This document shows positions 1-12,000 of a DNA stretch of 64,000 nucleotides, piece after piece. The notes under the pieces are model-generated. The model was not told the origin of the DNA, did not search any database, and was given only the letters and a program-made list of their open reading frames with translations. This stretch comes from Pyronema omphalodes (taxonomy: Eukaryota; Ascomycota; Pezizomycetes; Pezizales; Pyronemataceae), in NCBI GenBank assembly GCA_024516155.1, contig JAJJXM010000055.1:388783-452782 (forward strand), written 5' to 3'. Position numbers and translations under genes: made by a program. Position 1 is the first letter of the stretch. Every line of letters begins with the position of its first letter.

Positions 1-2801
1 TCCACAGCGAACGGCATAACCACCGTCCATACAGACTTCCAGGGGAAAGTATCCGCCCTCCAGGCCCTCTTCCCTCCCCCCCCGTCCTCCCCCTCCTCTA
101 CCCCCCCCCCAAACCCGCAGCCCCTTGCCATGGACTACCTTCTCTGAAAGAGAAGTAGCACAGGCGATCCTCTCCTCCTCTCCGAAGAAAGCCCCAGGCC
201 CAGACGGCATCACCTTCCTCTGTCTGAGAAAAGTGCTCCAAATCATCTCCCGACCAATTAACCCAGCTCTACGCCACACTCGGAAGAGGTAGGTTATCAA
301 CCGAAGTGCTGGCGAGAGGCAACCACAGTCATCATCCCGAAACCGAACAAGCCGGATTACAGCTCAGTGAAAGCTTACCGACCCATTGCGCTCCTCAACT
401 GCATGGGCAAGGTACTTGAAAAGCTTATGGCAACACGACTGAGCCAGTTAGCCGAAACAAACGACCTCCTGCACCACGATCAAATTGGTGGTCGCCCGAG
501 ACGATCCGCAATTGACGCAGCAATGGCGCTCACCCATGACGTCGAAACACACCTACAACAGAAGATGACGACGTCCGCCCTTTTCCTCGACGTCAGAGGC
601 GCATTCGACAACGTCTCCTCCGCACGACTGACCTCCACCATGCGCTCCCTCGGCTGTCCTACACCAGGTCGTTAATTGGTGTCACTCATTTCTGAATGAT
701 AGGACGATCGCTCTCTCTTTCGACGGAAGAACAGATGTGCAACGACCGACCCGAACAGGTATCCCTCAAGGCTCCCCCGCCTCGCCCATCCTCTTCCTAC
801 TGTACCTCCGCCCCCTCTTCGACGCCTTGTCCAAGCACAACCCCACCCTATGGACACCGAGTTATATCGACTGACGTTGCGGTGGTGTGTCATGGAAAAT
901 CACGCGAAGCCAACTCCCGAACCCTGGAAAAAGCGGCCCGAGTAGCCTTCAAGTGGGCAGAGGACAACGCCGTAGCTTTCGATGACGCCAAATCAGAACT
1001 TCTACACTTCCACCGGCACAGAAAGATGAGATAACACCCCTAACATGCGTGACACTCCCGAACGGCACCGTGGTTAGGCCAGGAACTCAGAATGGGAAAC
1101 AGGACGTGGTCCGCTGGATTGGCATATACTTCGACAGAAAACTCTCCTTCTCCCATCATGTACAAACTAGGCTAACCTCTGCGTCCAGAGCCTTTAATGC
1201 CCTTCGAAGCCTCGTCAGACAGGAAACTGGACTGTCCCCCACGGCGGTGCGAACCTTGTACCGATCATGTGTCCAGGCGAAATCCGATTTCGGAGCAGAG
1301 ATTTGGTGGGCCGGCCAGAAATCCTTCGCCAGAAAACTACAACTCCAGCAAAACGCAGCCATCCGACGAATCTTAAACGCCTTCTCCTCCACACCGATCC
1401 TCGCCCTACACAACGAGGCAGCACTACCCCCAGTCACCACCCGCCTGAACCACAAGCGCAGGAAATATGCCCTCCGCCTCCTCTCCCTTCCCCCCTACCC
1501 ACCCAGTCGTCACCCGTTGCCCCTCATCTTTCCCCATCCCTAATCACTTTACACACGCCATACAATCCCCGAAGGAGTACGACTGTGACTGGACCTCCGG
1601 AACACGCCCCATCACTCGCCTGGTCGCAACAATATCATCTCTAAACAGATGGTTATCCCCTAGGACCTACCGTCGAAGATACGGCACAACCAGACCCCGC
1701 CCCATGGATGGACCCCCCCCTGACACGCCACAGCCCCTCGTCCACCAAAGAAGAAGCCGAGGCACATCACTACAACCTCCTCGCTCACCTACGCTCCAAG
1801 CCAAATATGATCATAGCGTACACGGACGGCTCACAACTCGAAGGCTGCACCGGAGCAGGATTCTACATCCCGACAGGCCTCGATCAGAGCATCAGCAAGA
1901 CCATCCCGATGGGCAGTTCGTGCGAAGTCTTTGACGCAGAACTGAAAGCCATCGAAGAATGCCTGATCGCCTGTAATACCCACATCCGCCGGCTACAACT
2001 CCAATACCGCGAAATCCATATCTTTACGGATAATCAAGCCGCTATCATCCGAGCAACTCGTCTCACCCCGGGCCCAGGACAAGAAACCGCAACTGGTATC
2101 CACCACATCCACTCAACTCCTCCTCCGACGCACAGGGACAACCGTGCACCTACACTGGGTCCCCGGCCACACCGACATCCTCGGCAATGAAGAAGCAGAC
2201 CGTCTTGCAAAACAAGCGACTACCCAACACCCACTCACTCCCCCTCCCACCTCTCTGTCGTGGCTTCGCAGACAAGTCAAGGAAGCCCACTCCGAGGACT
2301 GGGCACAGTGGTACAACACAAGCCCGAAACCCAAGACGTACGACGCCCCTGATAGGAAATCACTCGATGAGGCGTACACCACCGTACCCAGAAAGGTCTC
2401 AACGGCGATCCTGGGCCTCCGAACCGGACACGGATACTTCCTGGATTACCTGGCACACCCCCCCACCCCAACCTACCCCACCCGCGCATGCCCCTGCCCA
2501 TTACACCCCCCCCCAAACACCAAGACACCTGCTGCTCTCCTGCCCGCTCTTCACCCCACACAGGATCCAGCTTCGAAAACATCTGAAACTCCCACGCCAC
2601 CGACAACTCAAATTACACATGATCCTACACACCAAACACGGAATCCGAGCCCTCGCCACCATGATCTCTGACTCGAAATTGGCCACATCTGAATGGGCAC
2701 ATTCGGTACTCAGTAAGCACCCCGAGGAGGCTAACAGACCCAGCAGAAATACCTTGATGACGGGCTGGGGGACATTATTGGACCCAGCAGAGGAACACTA
2801 G
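1..2801 (+). pseudogene. LINE ORF2 remnant (RT, RNase H, C-terminal CCHC)
   Basis: Translated pieces in different frames line up along one ORF2. First comes the poly-proline linker before RT (about 60-120). RT follows, with KAPGPDG (about 190), AYRPIALLNC (373), LFLDVRGAFDNV (571-612), GIPQGSPASP (about 760) and SYIDD (about 860). RNase H follows with TDGSQ (about 1821), EVFDAE (1924) and HWVPGH (2150). The C-terminal CPLHPP zinc finger and the GWGTLLD ending come last. Frame changes near 675, 880, 1040, 1540, 2120 and 2500 destroy it. It resembles the uninterrupted ORF2 at 37653-41573 but is clearly another family: its C-terminal extension after WAHS is longer and ends TGWGTLLDPAEEH. Confidence 0.85.
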
Positions 2802-3338
2802 AGAAAAAAAAAAAAAAAAAAACAAACATGTATGATAATAAGAATGTATATAGATAAGGAGGGGGAAGAAAGGAAGAGAGGAAAGGGAGACGGGAAAGGA
2901 GAGAGGAGGAGGAATGGCGGAAGGGAGGAAGGAAGGAAGAGGAGAATGGGGAGGAAACGGAGGGACGTAACGGGGACGAGTGGGAAAGGAGAGAAGAGGG
3001 GACGGGAAAGGCGTGGAGTAAGGTGGTTTTAAAAAAAAAAAAAAAAAAAAATATAAATAAAGGGGGACGTACGCGGGGAAGGGAGGAGGATACCAAACAC
3101 CGGGAAGGGTGATTTGGGGAGCGCACAGGGCTCAAGGACACAACGACGAGAAGGAACAGAAAAGGAGAAGGAGAAGGCAGGAAGGGGGCTACACCCTGAC
3201 AACAGCATGACCGCTGCGAGGCGTTCTCGGTGACCCTGGAAGTAACATTCCAGGGTTAGCAATGTATATAGGTAGCATCCGCCATAACCGTAGGGTTAGA
3301 TGCGTGTATGAAATAAAAAAAAAAAAAAAAAAAAAAAG
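1..3338 (+). mobile_element. Family-A Tad1-like LINE, 5' end outside window
   Basis: The copy enters the window within ORF2, just before the RT domain, and runs to an A-tract at about 3315-3337. After the ORF2 stop at 2801 there is an A-tract (2804-2821), a purine-rich 3' UTR with a second A-tract (3031-3051), and near the end the hairpin AACC-GTAG-GGTT (3286-3297) followed by a GATGCGTGTATGA block. The same hairpin and block end the related copy at 29853-30928. Several frameshifts show it is dead. No target duplication can be tested because the 5' end is missing. Confidence 0.85.
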
Positions 3339-3912
3339 ACGGATTGTTCACCGGTCTACTATTCGTTTTGCCAGCCCATGCACCTTAGCCAGCAATACTG
3401 GTATGTTCAAGCACGAAGCACATGGTGACTATTGGTTAGATGGCTGTACCATACCTGTCACCTAATACGGATCTCGCCATATATGAGAGAAGAATGTAAG
3501 GGTCACCGAATGTTCACTGATCGTGCTATGATCTCAGGAGAGATTTAGGCGCTCAAAATGTTTGTATTGGGTGACGAAATATTCATGGATCACTCGGTAT
3601 TCGGTGTCGTGCACTTCCATGGTTTGTCCCACAGGGCCTAGCTCTCGCAAAATGAAGAAACACAGACTCATTTCCCAGCAAATGCCTCTAATTCCATGAG
3701 CAATGTTTCTTCCATCATGGAATGTTACTACTTGGATCACGAATTCTTCTTTAGAATAGTATAGGCTACTAGAAGGTATTAGGCTCCTGAATACCGTTGC
3801 TAATCGAGTTTGCTGTTGCAATCACAAGGTTTTTTTTCTACAGTTCTTGCTCGCCGCAATCCGTCTCAAGATTGCATTATATGGTGCATGCACTCATGAG
3901 ATCTGATCGACA
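3339..3912. other. No recognisable gene
   Basis: This stretch lies between the A-tail of the family-A LINE and an older LINE tail. Short open frames are present but show no motif, and I see no repeats or terminal signatures of a mobile element. Confidence 0.5.
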
Positions 3913-4254
3913 CCTACCCAAATGCACCTATCCACTACAACCTCCACAAACACCAAAACACCGTGTACTGGGCGGCCGACAATGCCAAGTACACTGGAAT
4001 AAACTCTTCCGCAAACCGAAACGTCAGAAGAACCACCCGGATACACTCCAGGTGATACTCTACACTCCCGCTGGAACCAAGACCCTTACCGCCATGATCT
4101 CTACTACCAACATTGCCACTGCGGAGTGGATACCGGCACAGTTAAGTAATGCTCCTGCTACAGAAGATGACCTGGAAGGAAGAAAAATTGTTTGGGGAAC
4201 TCTAATTGAATCTGGGAACGGGAATGAAGCGGTTCTGAGCCAACAAGAAGTATA
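3913..4254 (+). pseudogene. Degenerate C-terminal fragment of LINE ORF2
   Basis: The translated segment contains a decayed C-terminal zinc finger (LQPPQTPKH). It is followed by ILYTPAGTKTLTAMIST and ATAEWIPAQL, the same block that ends every LINE ORF2 here (ILDTPSGTKALSTFISA in the family-C copies). The ending VWGTLIESG matches the GWGTLLD ending of family A. The copy is strongly 5'-truncated and the most diverged LINE piece in the window, so it is probably the oldest insertion. A short A-rich stretch (4258-4300) follows the stop. Confidence 0.75.
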
Positions 4255-4317
4255 ATGCTGTAAAATAAAGAAGACAAAATAACAAAAACAAAAACAACAC
4301 TGATGACAAATACATAA

Positions 4318-4600
4318 TTATGTGAATAAAAGAAGTATCGTGCGAGAGAAGTGAGAAAGAAGAAGCGAGTAGAGGAAGAGGAAAGGATAAGATAGCAGCT
4401 CAGAAAAAAGGTGGGAGGAGAAGTCAGAGAAAGAGAGAAGAAAAGCGAGGTCCGGAATGAGGGGAGAGGAGAGAAGACAAGCGGTGAGGAGAGGAGAGAG
4501 GAGGAGAGAAGAGGATAGAAGAGAAGAGAAGTGGAGAGGACGGTTAAAGCAGCGAGTGAAAGGTGACAAGCTCAGCGAGTCGAGTGACAAAAAAGAGAAT
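4318..4600. repeat. Purine-rich (GA) tract
   Basis: Almost uninterrupted G/A sequence on the plus strand, built from irregular GAGAGAAGAG-like words. It follows the LINE remnant and resembles the purine-rich 3' UTR of family-A LINEs (about 2850-3010 and 30230-30560), so it is probably that LINE's 3' UTR. The minus-strand open frame through it is a composition artefact. Confidence 0.6.
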
Positions 4601-5886
4601 AGGGCTGCAAATTGTAACGACGAGAATCAAAAATGACGTGCGCTCCAGGGCGAATACCAGCAGAACTCTAAGGTAACAGCAAGAGCCTGGTAAGATATTC
4701 AGACCGTAGCATACGTTATAACCTTGAGGTTGCGAACGGTCAAGAAGTTCAAACCCAAGGAAATCAAAATCTGATGCACCCCTATAACAGGACGCACTGG
4801 AGATGAGAAATTAAATAGGAATGATTCAGCAGGACCCTACCGTATCGAATTTCTTTCATTTTTTCATAGTCGCTTGCAACTTTAGGGTTATGGCAGTTGT
4901 TACTCTTATAGTACACGGCTGAAAGCAAGGAAAAATTCCGGATGTCACTAGGTATGCCTCACAGTGGTCTATCAAAGAGTAAGCTGTAACCTCGGCTCTC
5001 CAACTTGCATCTACATGTATCTCTGCTTATTAGGGGATCCCCGAGCTATGTCTGCTCAGGCAAGCACCTCAGTGGGCCAATTGTTCGTGTCTGTCACGGC
5101 ATCCCCTCATGAGATGGGCGGAACTCGAGGAAGGAGCGTTAGCGAACGGGAACCGTTGGGTTCGAAAGGAAGATCGGAAAGCAATCAGGGCTGTTCAGAG
5201 AAACACCTGGTACTTTTGCATGCGGAGTATGAATCAGCGATTGAAATGGAGTGCAATGTGAGGATGAGGTATAGAGTGATGTCCGGCGATTGTGTAGACC
5301 GGTGATGTCGTGTTATCGAGGCCAGTATGAAGATGATGACTTATGCTACGGTCTGGATAAATTTTGAGTCTCTAGCTGTTACCTCAGAGTCTCACTAGGA
5401 TCTACCCCAGAGGGTACGCTGTTTCCTTGTTTTTTGATTGAGTCATGACTTGCCGCCATGGCACTGACCAGGGGTCGGCAGTAAAAGGTGCACTGACAGC
5501 GTCAAAGAGGGGTCACATGTCACCTGTGCGTCGATGACTCGTGATTTCGCAATGGCGGCGTGTTTCTGCCACTGGATTTGACTTGAGGGAACCGGAAAAC
5601 AGTGCTTGTGCCAGACTTGAATCTGAGTCCACCTTTGATGAATGAACAAATATATATGCGTCCTTCACTGTGCTAGCGCACCAGTCAAGTCTGCATAAAG
5701 TTACTGCACTAACTGTCAAGAACTGATAGGCCCATACCAAGGGCACTCGGGTCACAGGGGAAGGACCCCAGAACAGGGCTAGGGTTTGGCTTTCAAGACA
5801 AGAACAGGAATAATAATACGAGAGGACACGGGCACGACAGCCACAAGGCAAGGCAAGACAGGCACAAGGGATGGGTGCAAGGACAG
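4601..5886. other. No recognisable gene
   Basis: About 1.3 kb of mixed sequence without convincing coding frames or mobile-element termini, ending at the first gypsy LTR. A 113-residue open frame at 4964-5305 has no recognisable motif and I do not call it. Confidence 0.5.
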
Positions 5887-6440
5887 TGTCACGGCTCACG
5901 GCTAGCGAGTCGGATTGTTGTGTTGTTGTGTTGTTGTGTTGTGGTTGTTGTGTTGTTGTTGTGTTGTTGTTGCATTGTTGTTGTATTGTTGTTGCGTGCC
6001 GGGCTATGCTGATGATGGACTGTGATGATTGACTTGATGATGGATGACGTACCACGAGCCGTGAGAGCTGTGGCGTCGCATGTTGCTAGCTGGATGATGG
6101 AGAACGGAAACAAAGATCATGTCACGATGTTGGTTGACCGCCCAGCAAGAGTGCTGGCCACTTTCTGTACATAAGCAGGCTTGCCTCCCCGTGGTTGGAG
6201 GTCTTCATCGAATGTCTTGTGCTTCTCCTGTCTCCCCTTTATAGGAATCAGACTTCTCTTTCTTCTCTCCACTGACGTCGCTCTTGTACTTGTCCTTGTC
6301 CTTGTCCCTGCCTGCGTGCACTGACCGTTCTTCGTGTGCTTCGGTCCTTGTCCCTGTTCGGTTCCCGAAATCCTGCCTAGCCCTGTTCCCCCTTGTCCCG
6401 TCGAGCGTGTCCCTCGAATTTTACGTTCTGAACCTTGACA
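5887..6440 (+). repeat. LTR of G3 (gypsy, G2-related family)
   Basis: Begins TGTCACGGCTCACGG and ends CCTTGACA. It has the same order of blocks as the LTRs at 15371-15913, 17092-17620 and 22967-23495: a GTT-rich start, GATGGATGACGTACCA, GCCCAGCAAGA, TACATAAG..GGCTTGCCTCC, CATCGAATGTCTTG and a pyrimidine-rich tail. The sequence right after it, TTACGTTCAATC, matches the primer-binding region of the other copies. It is the 5' LTR of the plus-strand gag remnant that follows. Confidence 0.88.
5915..5996. repeat. GTT/GTTGTT microsatellite inside LTR
   Basis: Runs of TTGTTGTGTTGTTGTG occupy the 5' part of this LTR. The other three LTRs of the family have the same but more degenerate repeat at the same place, so the repeat belongs to the LTR. 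Confidence 0.85.
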
Positions 6441-6486
6441 TTACGTTCAATCAATCTCTTCGACTGACACACATGAAGTGGCCCGG

Positions 6487-7221
6487 TGTCACGAACCGCT
6501 AAGGATATGCTCCTGGGAGGGATTGTAACCACAGCTGGGCTGTGGTTCGTGGGTGTGACACTGGGGATGGCATACGTCACGGTTAGGGTTTAAGCGAGGA
6601 GGTGGAGCTAGGTCTAGGCGAGAGGAGTGAGGGTTACGCGAAGGACAAGGGGGTAAGTGCGGGGTGGAACGAGGAGGGTTTCCTCGAGGTTTGGAATATG
6701 TTTTGTATTTTGTTTTGCTTATGTTTTGTATTATGTTTTGCTTATATTTTGTATTGTGTTTGGTTTATGTTTTGTATTGTGTTTTAGTTAGGTTTGGGGG
6801 TCACGGTGGAGCGAAGGGTGTCTCATGATGGATGGAATATCTGCGGGACAGATAATTTGGGAAATCACATGAGCACAGGAACAAAGGTATATAAGGGGAC
6901 ATTTGTATTTCATTAGTTTAGTACGCAATCAATTATCTATCTACACAATCCTATCTACACACTGCAGTTCTATCATCTAAACCGTGACCACAAACCCAGC
7001 CCATCCCAACATACTTACCCATTCCGAATACCCACCTATTCTCCCACCCGGATCGACCTCCGACGATTCTACCAGAGGCAAGGCTGCAGGGACATCCTGT
7101 GTACAAGGTAAGTACTGCCTGAGCCCGCGACTAACTCACCTAGAAGTCCAGAGCCGAACCCGATTGCATAGCAATCCGACGGTTGTATTTCCTGTCGACT
7201 GTGTGTAGCCGGATTCTGACA
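6487..7221. mobile_element. Solo LTR S1 (735 bp) with CCCGG duplication
   Basis: Starts TGTCACGAACC and ends GATTCTGACA, flanked by perfect 5-bp copies of CCCGG (6482-6486 and 7222-7226). Removing it restores the ORF0 frame of the host gypsy element, which proves the insertion. It has no internal coding region or second LTR, so it is a solo LTR. It contains a perfect 9-bp hairpin (AACCACAGC 6527-6535 / GCTGTGGTT 6539-6547) and four 23-bp tandem repeats. Its sequence differs from the G1 and G2 LTRs, so it belongs to a third family. Confidence 0.9.
6698..6789. repeat. 23-bp tandem repeat, four units
   Basis: Four consecutive 23-bp units (6698-6720, 6721-6743, 6744-6766, 6767-6789) share the pattern ATGTTTTGTATTNTGTTTTG followed by three bases. 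The units diverge by a few substitutions each. They lie inside solo LTR S1, possibly in its U3 region. Confidence 0.9.
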
Positions 7222-7444
7222 CCCGGCTCCGCCTAGGCCCATTCCTTGAAACAAGCGCTCGAAAACGATACCTTGTTCGACTCCTTTGGAAACCCCGACC
7301 AATTCGCTGGCATTGTCAGGACAACCCTCGGAAGAGCGAAGTATTCTGGCCACCTTGTCATCAATTGGCGACTACAGGTTCACGATTTCCAGAGCTACTA
7401 CCGACACACCATCAAACTCCAGCCAACCTTCAGATTTAACCGAA

Positions 7445-7908
7445 ATGCACATTAAAGTCATCGATGAGGGCCACCGGCCACAGATAGTCAACGCTGACGA
7501 GATGACCCAGTTCCCCGACGGACATGACCCCGTCGCCTTCACCCGTCAACTGGGCCAATCGATCCTGGATGCAAAGGACAACCCGCCCGGTTACGTTATA
7601 AACAACCCCGCCAATGCCTCCGGTTCCCACGCCAGTACCCTCGTGTCCATCCCCGTCGCTTCCCGAGCCCCGGATCCCCCGGTTGTCGCACCCCCTACGC
7701 CTGTTGTAATTCAAACTCCGTCCGTCCAAGTCTACCCCAACAGACCCAACGGCGCTTCGCAAGCCGCTCCCCCACCAACCCCAGCCTTAGCGACACCCCC
7801 AGCCTCCATGCTCGCCCTGATCTCCAGACTCCCCCCCCGAGACCCGGAGACCCTCTCCACTCTGGAGGAGCAAGCCGACGTAAACGAAAATCTGGTTCAC
7901 CAGAGGGA
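7445..7908 (+). pseudogene. G3 gag, N-terminal part
   Basis: Starts at the ATG (MHIKVIDEGH) that overlaps the ORF0 stop. It matches the gag at 16181 and the full gag at 21353-22699 through MTQFPDGHDP, SILDAKDNPPGYVIN, VVIQT.SVQVYPN and LPPRDPETLSTLEEQAD. It is interrupted by the left LTR of G1 at 7909, and the coding sequence resumes at 15268. G1 therefore landed in the gag of this element. Confidence 0.85.
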
Positions 7909-9014
7909 TGTTGTAATGGCGAACAAGGGAGAGATAGCTGACGGAGAACCTGAGGGCTCTTCTCGATTATTCACTCTTGAGTTCAATGATGATATCCTTA
8001 TAATAACTTCAACGTTAGAAACTCTTATGCTGTGTCAAGCATCAACTTAGAGATTCCTGTGTTTAGAAGTTAAGGAAATAAACAAAGATTTGAAGGAACA
8101 AAGAGATCCAAAGACGGGGACGAGAACGAGGATGTAAACAAAGATCGACACAGTGTTTGAATTTGTAAATAAACAAATAACTGTGTGAGGAGAAAAGAAA
8201 AACAACATAAACAAACAAAGAAACAATCCTCTTATATACAATTTTTACTCCTTACACGCCGAGCCACTACTTGCAGATTTTTCCCCAAAAAAAACTAAGT
8301 AAACAACGCGGTCGCGGTTGCGCGTTCTAGACGCGCTAACGCGTTCCTACCAAATTAGCGTGTTCGCGTGCACAGCCTCGTCGCGCGCTCGTTAGCGTGT
8401 CTCGCCTGCGCCATAGTGTAACTCGCGTGCGCGGTAGCGTACTTCGTGTGCGCGCTTCCGTAACCCTACTCGTGCGCGTGCGTCCGTAACCCTAACCCTA
8501 GCTGTACGCGTACGAACACAAACCTAACCCTAGTTTGTGTGCGTGCGGGTGCAACCCTAACCCTAGTCACGTCAAACCAGATCAGCTGCGATTGGAACGA
8601 TGGTGCAGTACTGATAAGGTCACATGACTAGATCTTATCTTATCGATAACATGATCGTGCCTTAGGCCTAGTACATGTGCGCACATTAGTAGACCAGTGC
8701 GCGTGCATACTGATCTACTACTGATATGAGACACGTCACTGATCTTATCTTATCGGATAAGATGATCAGTAGACCGTAGGTATGGAATTTCTGAAACGGG
8801 ATCCGAGCAGACATTTAAGCCTGGGAATAGGTCACGTGACCTTTTGACAATCTGGCAATTGAGCGTGACCCTAACCCAGGCGAGTGACGAGCGACGATCG
8901 ATAACTGAAGGATAATAGAAATGAATAAACAAATGAGTGCTGAATAATGAAGCGAATGATAATAGGTGAATGAATGACGAGGAGGGGGAAGGTAATAATT
9001 CTCGAGCCGTGACA
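7909..9014 (-). repeat. G1 3' LTR
   Basis: On the minus strand it begins TGTCACGGCTCGAG immediately after the polypurine tract and ends ATTACAACA. It contains two peculiar zones: a GCGTGC-rich stretch (about 8320-8470) and several telomere-like CCCTAACCCTA words (8484-8502, 8551-8566). Pairs with 14128-15267. Confidence 0.92.
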
Positions 9015-9028
9015 GGATCCCCCTTCTT
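9015..9028 (-). promoter_or_regulatory. G1 polypurine tract
   Basis: Minus-strand AAGAAGGGGGATCC directly abuts the 3' LTR start TGTCACGG. This is the expected place and composition for the plus-strand primer of a Ty3/gypsy element. Confidence 0.75.
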
Positions 9029-9053
9029 GGACTGAGCTCTGGCGAGGTAACTT

Positions 9054-12000
9054 CTAAGATAAGTTGGGGAGGGGTCCCGGTTTATCGGGGTACTTTTTAT
9101 GGAAGTCGTCAACCGCCTTACTGTCGGAATGAAGTTCGGCGGGTTCCCAATCGGGCATATCGTATCCAACCCATCTAACCATGTACTGAAGTTTCTTCCT
9201 GTGAATTCGGGTGTCGAGGATAGCTTCGATGAAGTGTTCGTCTTCACCGGCGATCTCCACTGGCGGTGGTGGGTCTGATTGTTGACCGGGGTAATGGTCA
9301 TTCGCAGCGGGTTCCAATAGGGAGACATGTTCAATGTTATGACATTTCATGGTCGGGGGTAGCTCTAATCGGTAGGCATAGGGGGATACTTTGGCGATAA
9401 TTTGAGGGGTCCGTAACGTTTGTTGTCTAATTTCCGGGACGGTCGACGAGGTTTCCAATTGCCAGCAATCATCCATACCAGAGCTCCAGGCTCATAATTC
9501 GGTGACAGGAGTCCATGTTTCTCGGCATTCTCTTGATAACATAGATTAGCTCTATTGATTTCAGCTCGTAGATGGTTATGGATTTCGGCGAGGGTTTTCA
9601 ATGTTGTGAGGGCCCGTCGATTGTTAACGTTGTTCGTAGCTGCTGGAAGTAAATCGTATTGGCAACGGGGGCCGAATCCTTTATTAGAGAAGAATGGAGA
9701 AGTCCCCGTTGTTCCGGATGCTTGATTGTTTGCAGCGAATTCTGCTAATGGTAACTAATCAGCCCAATCATCTTGAAGATAGTTGACGTGGGCTCGGAGG
9801 TATTGTTCCATAATAGCGTTAATTCGTTCTGTTTGGCCGTCCGTTTGTAGATGGAATGCCGTAGATAATCGAGGCTCGATTCGCAAACTTCGACAGAGAT
9901 TCTTCCGAAACAAAGCAGCGTATTGGGGTCCTCGGTCAGAGATAATGGTAAGGGGGAGTCCATGCAATCGGAAGATGTGAGTAATAAACCATGACAATCA
10001 TTCCTTTGCGTCGATATCAGTTCGACAGGTAATTAGATGTCGTTCTTTGCTTAATCTATCCACAACTACCCAAATTGTATCACACCCATTAGACCATGGT
10101 AATACTGTTACGAAGTCCATTGATATGTCCTGCCAGGGTCTTTCTGGAATAGGTAGTGGGGGTAGAATACCAAACGGGGCATGTCTGGTAGGTTTCGAAC
10201 GTTGGCAGGCATGACAATTTCGAAGATATCTTTCCACGTCTGTTCTCATCTGTGGCCTCGTATTGGTTCTTGAGAGGTATTCTAATGTTTTAGATCCACC
10301 TGGATGTCCAGACGTAGGAGAGTCGTGGTGTTGTTGCATTAGGTGTAGTCGTAGGGGTTTGTAATTCGGGACCCATAAACATCCCCGGTAGAATAAACGG
10401 TTATTGTTTACTGTACATTCTGCCAATGTAATGTCTTTACAATAACGAGTGTTATTGTTTAGCATTTCAATAACTTTGGTAGGGAATGGGTCTTTATCGT
10501 AGGCTTCCGTGAATAGCTGGGATAAGGTGGGGTTTGTTTGTTGTGGCTCCGGTATTATTGTTTGTTGCGAATCCGTTATTGTTTGTTGAGTACTAGGGGT
10601 AACAGCCGCAACGTGCAAGATATTCTCTGGCTTAATGATCATTGTATGGTTCTCTGGGGAGCGTTCATCCCCCTCTTTAGGCAGATCTCCGGATCGACGA
10701 GTCAGTGCGTCTGGTTTACCGCCTGCGGTACCGGGGCGGTAACCAATCTTGAAATTAAACTGAGACAAAAACTGGGACCAACGGGCTTGACGGCGGTTCA
10801 GGAGCTTTGTCGAAGTAAAATATTCCAGATTCTTATTATCGGACAATACTTGAATGGGGTTAATACCAGACTGCAATTCGGGACGCCATTCTTTGAAGGC
10901 CCGGACCATAGCCATCAGTTCTTTATCATATATCTCATAATTACATTCGGCGGGGGAATGTTTCTTTGAGAAGTAAGCAATAGGATGTAAGATTCCCTCA
11001 TCATCATACTGAGAATGTACTCCAGCAGAGACATAATCAGAAGCATGAGTTTCGACAATAACATCCCGGTCTGGGTTGAAACGAGCCAGGACGGGGGCGG
11101 ACGTAAACGTTGATTTCAATTCCTCAAAGGCCTGTTGTTGGGGTTCCGACCAGACGAGAGGAACTCCTTTTCGTGTCAGTAACGTGAGAGGTTGGACTAT
11201 CTTTGAATAGTTTTCAACGAAACGTTGATAGAAATTCGCAAAGCCCAAACATGCTCTAACATCTTTGAGGTTTCGGGGAGATTCCCAATCCCGGACTGCC
11301 GTAACCTTCTCAGGGTCCATCTTTATTCCTTCTGTACCAATGATGAGTTCTAAGTACTTTACTTCCTTCTGGTAGGACTCGCATTTCTCTGGTTTGAGGT
11401 GTAATCCCGCTTTTTCGAATGCTTTGAGGATCAATTTAACATGTTGCTTATGTTCCTCGAGATTATCCGAATAGATCAGGGTATCATCCAGATAAGCAGT
11501 TCGGAATCGATCAAGATAAGGTGCCAATACATCGTTAATGAAATTCTGAAACGTTGCAGGAGCATTGGTGAGCCCAAAGGGCATAACCAATGATTCGAAT
11601 AATCCGTAACGGGTACGCAAAGCGGTTTTCCATTCTTCCCCATTCGCCATACGTATTGAATGATACGCACCCCTAATGTCGAGCTTAGTTAACCACTTAG
11701 CTCTTGAAAGGTTCATTAAGGTATCCTGCATCAGGGGAAGGGGGTAGCAGTTCTTAATTGTTCCGGCGTTGACTCCACGGTAATCGACTACCAAACGCAA
11801 CGAACCATCACCTTTCTTTACGAAAAGAATGGGAGCAGCCACCGGGGATGAAGAGGCACGGATAAAACCTTTGGTAAGGTTTTCATCTAACCATCGTTTC
11901 CATTCCTCCAACTCCGGGCATGATAGGAAGTAAAGGGGACCGAAGGGAGGCTGAAAATCATCGACGAGTGATATCTTGAGATCCAACGGTCGATGGGCCG

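Larger units (their letters stand above)
6473..7455 (+). pseudogene. Leader ORF0 of G3, split by solo LTR
   Basis: ATG at 6473. The reading frame is interrupted at 6486 by solo LTR S1 and resumes at 7227 once one copy of the CCCGG target duplication is removed. The rejoined frame matches the 80-residue ORF0 at 15949-16191 and 22689-22931 (Lys-Gln at LKQAL, then FDSFGNPDQFAG and NWRLQVHDFQ). A TGG-to-TAG stop lies shortly after the rejoining point (about 7232). It ends in TAA at 7453-7455, overlapping the gag ATG at 7445, exactly as in the other copies. The product has no known function. Confidence 0.8.

Noticed and set aside
5400..5886. CRISPR, tRNA, rRNA or prokaryotic genes
   Set aside because: No spaced direct repeats, no cloverleaf or rRNA core seen; the whole window is eukaryotic retroelement sequence.
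8484..8570. Real telomere or interstitial telomere array
   Set aside because: Only two or three CCCTAA units at a time, and they recur at the same place in both LTRs of G1, so they are part of the LTR.
9015..9053. An envelope-like third ORF in G1 or G2
   Set aside because: The chromodomain end of pol runs almost directly into the polypurine tract in both elements, leaving no room.
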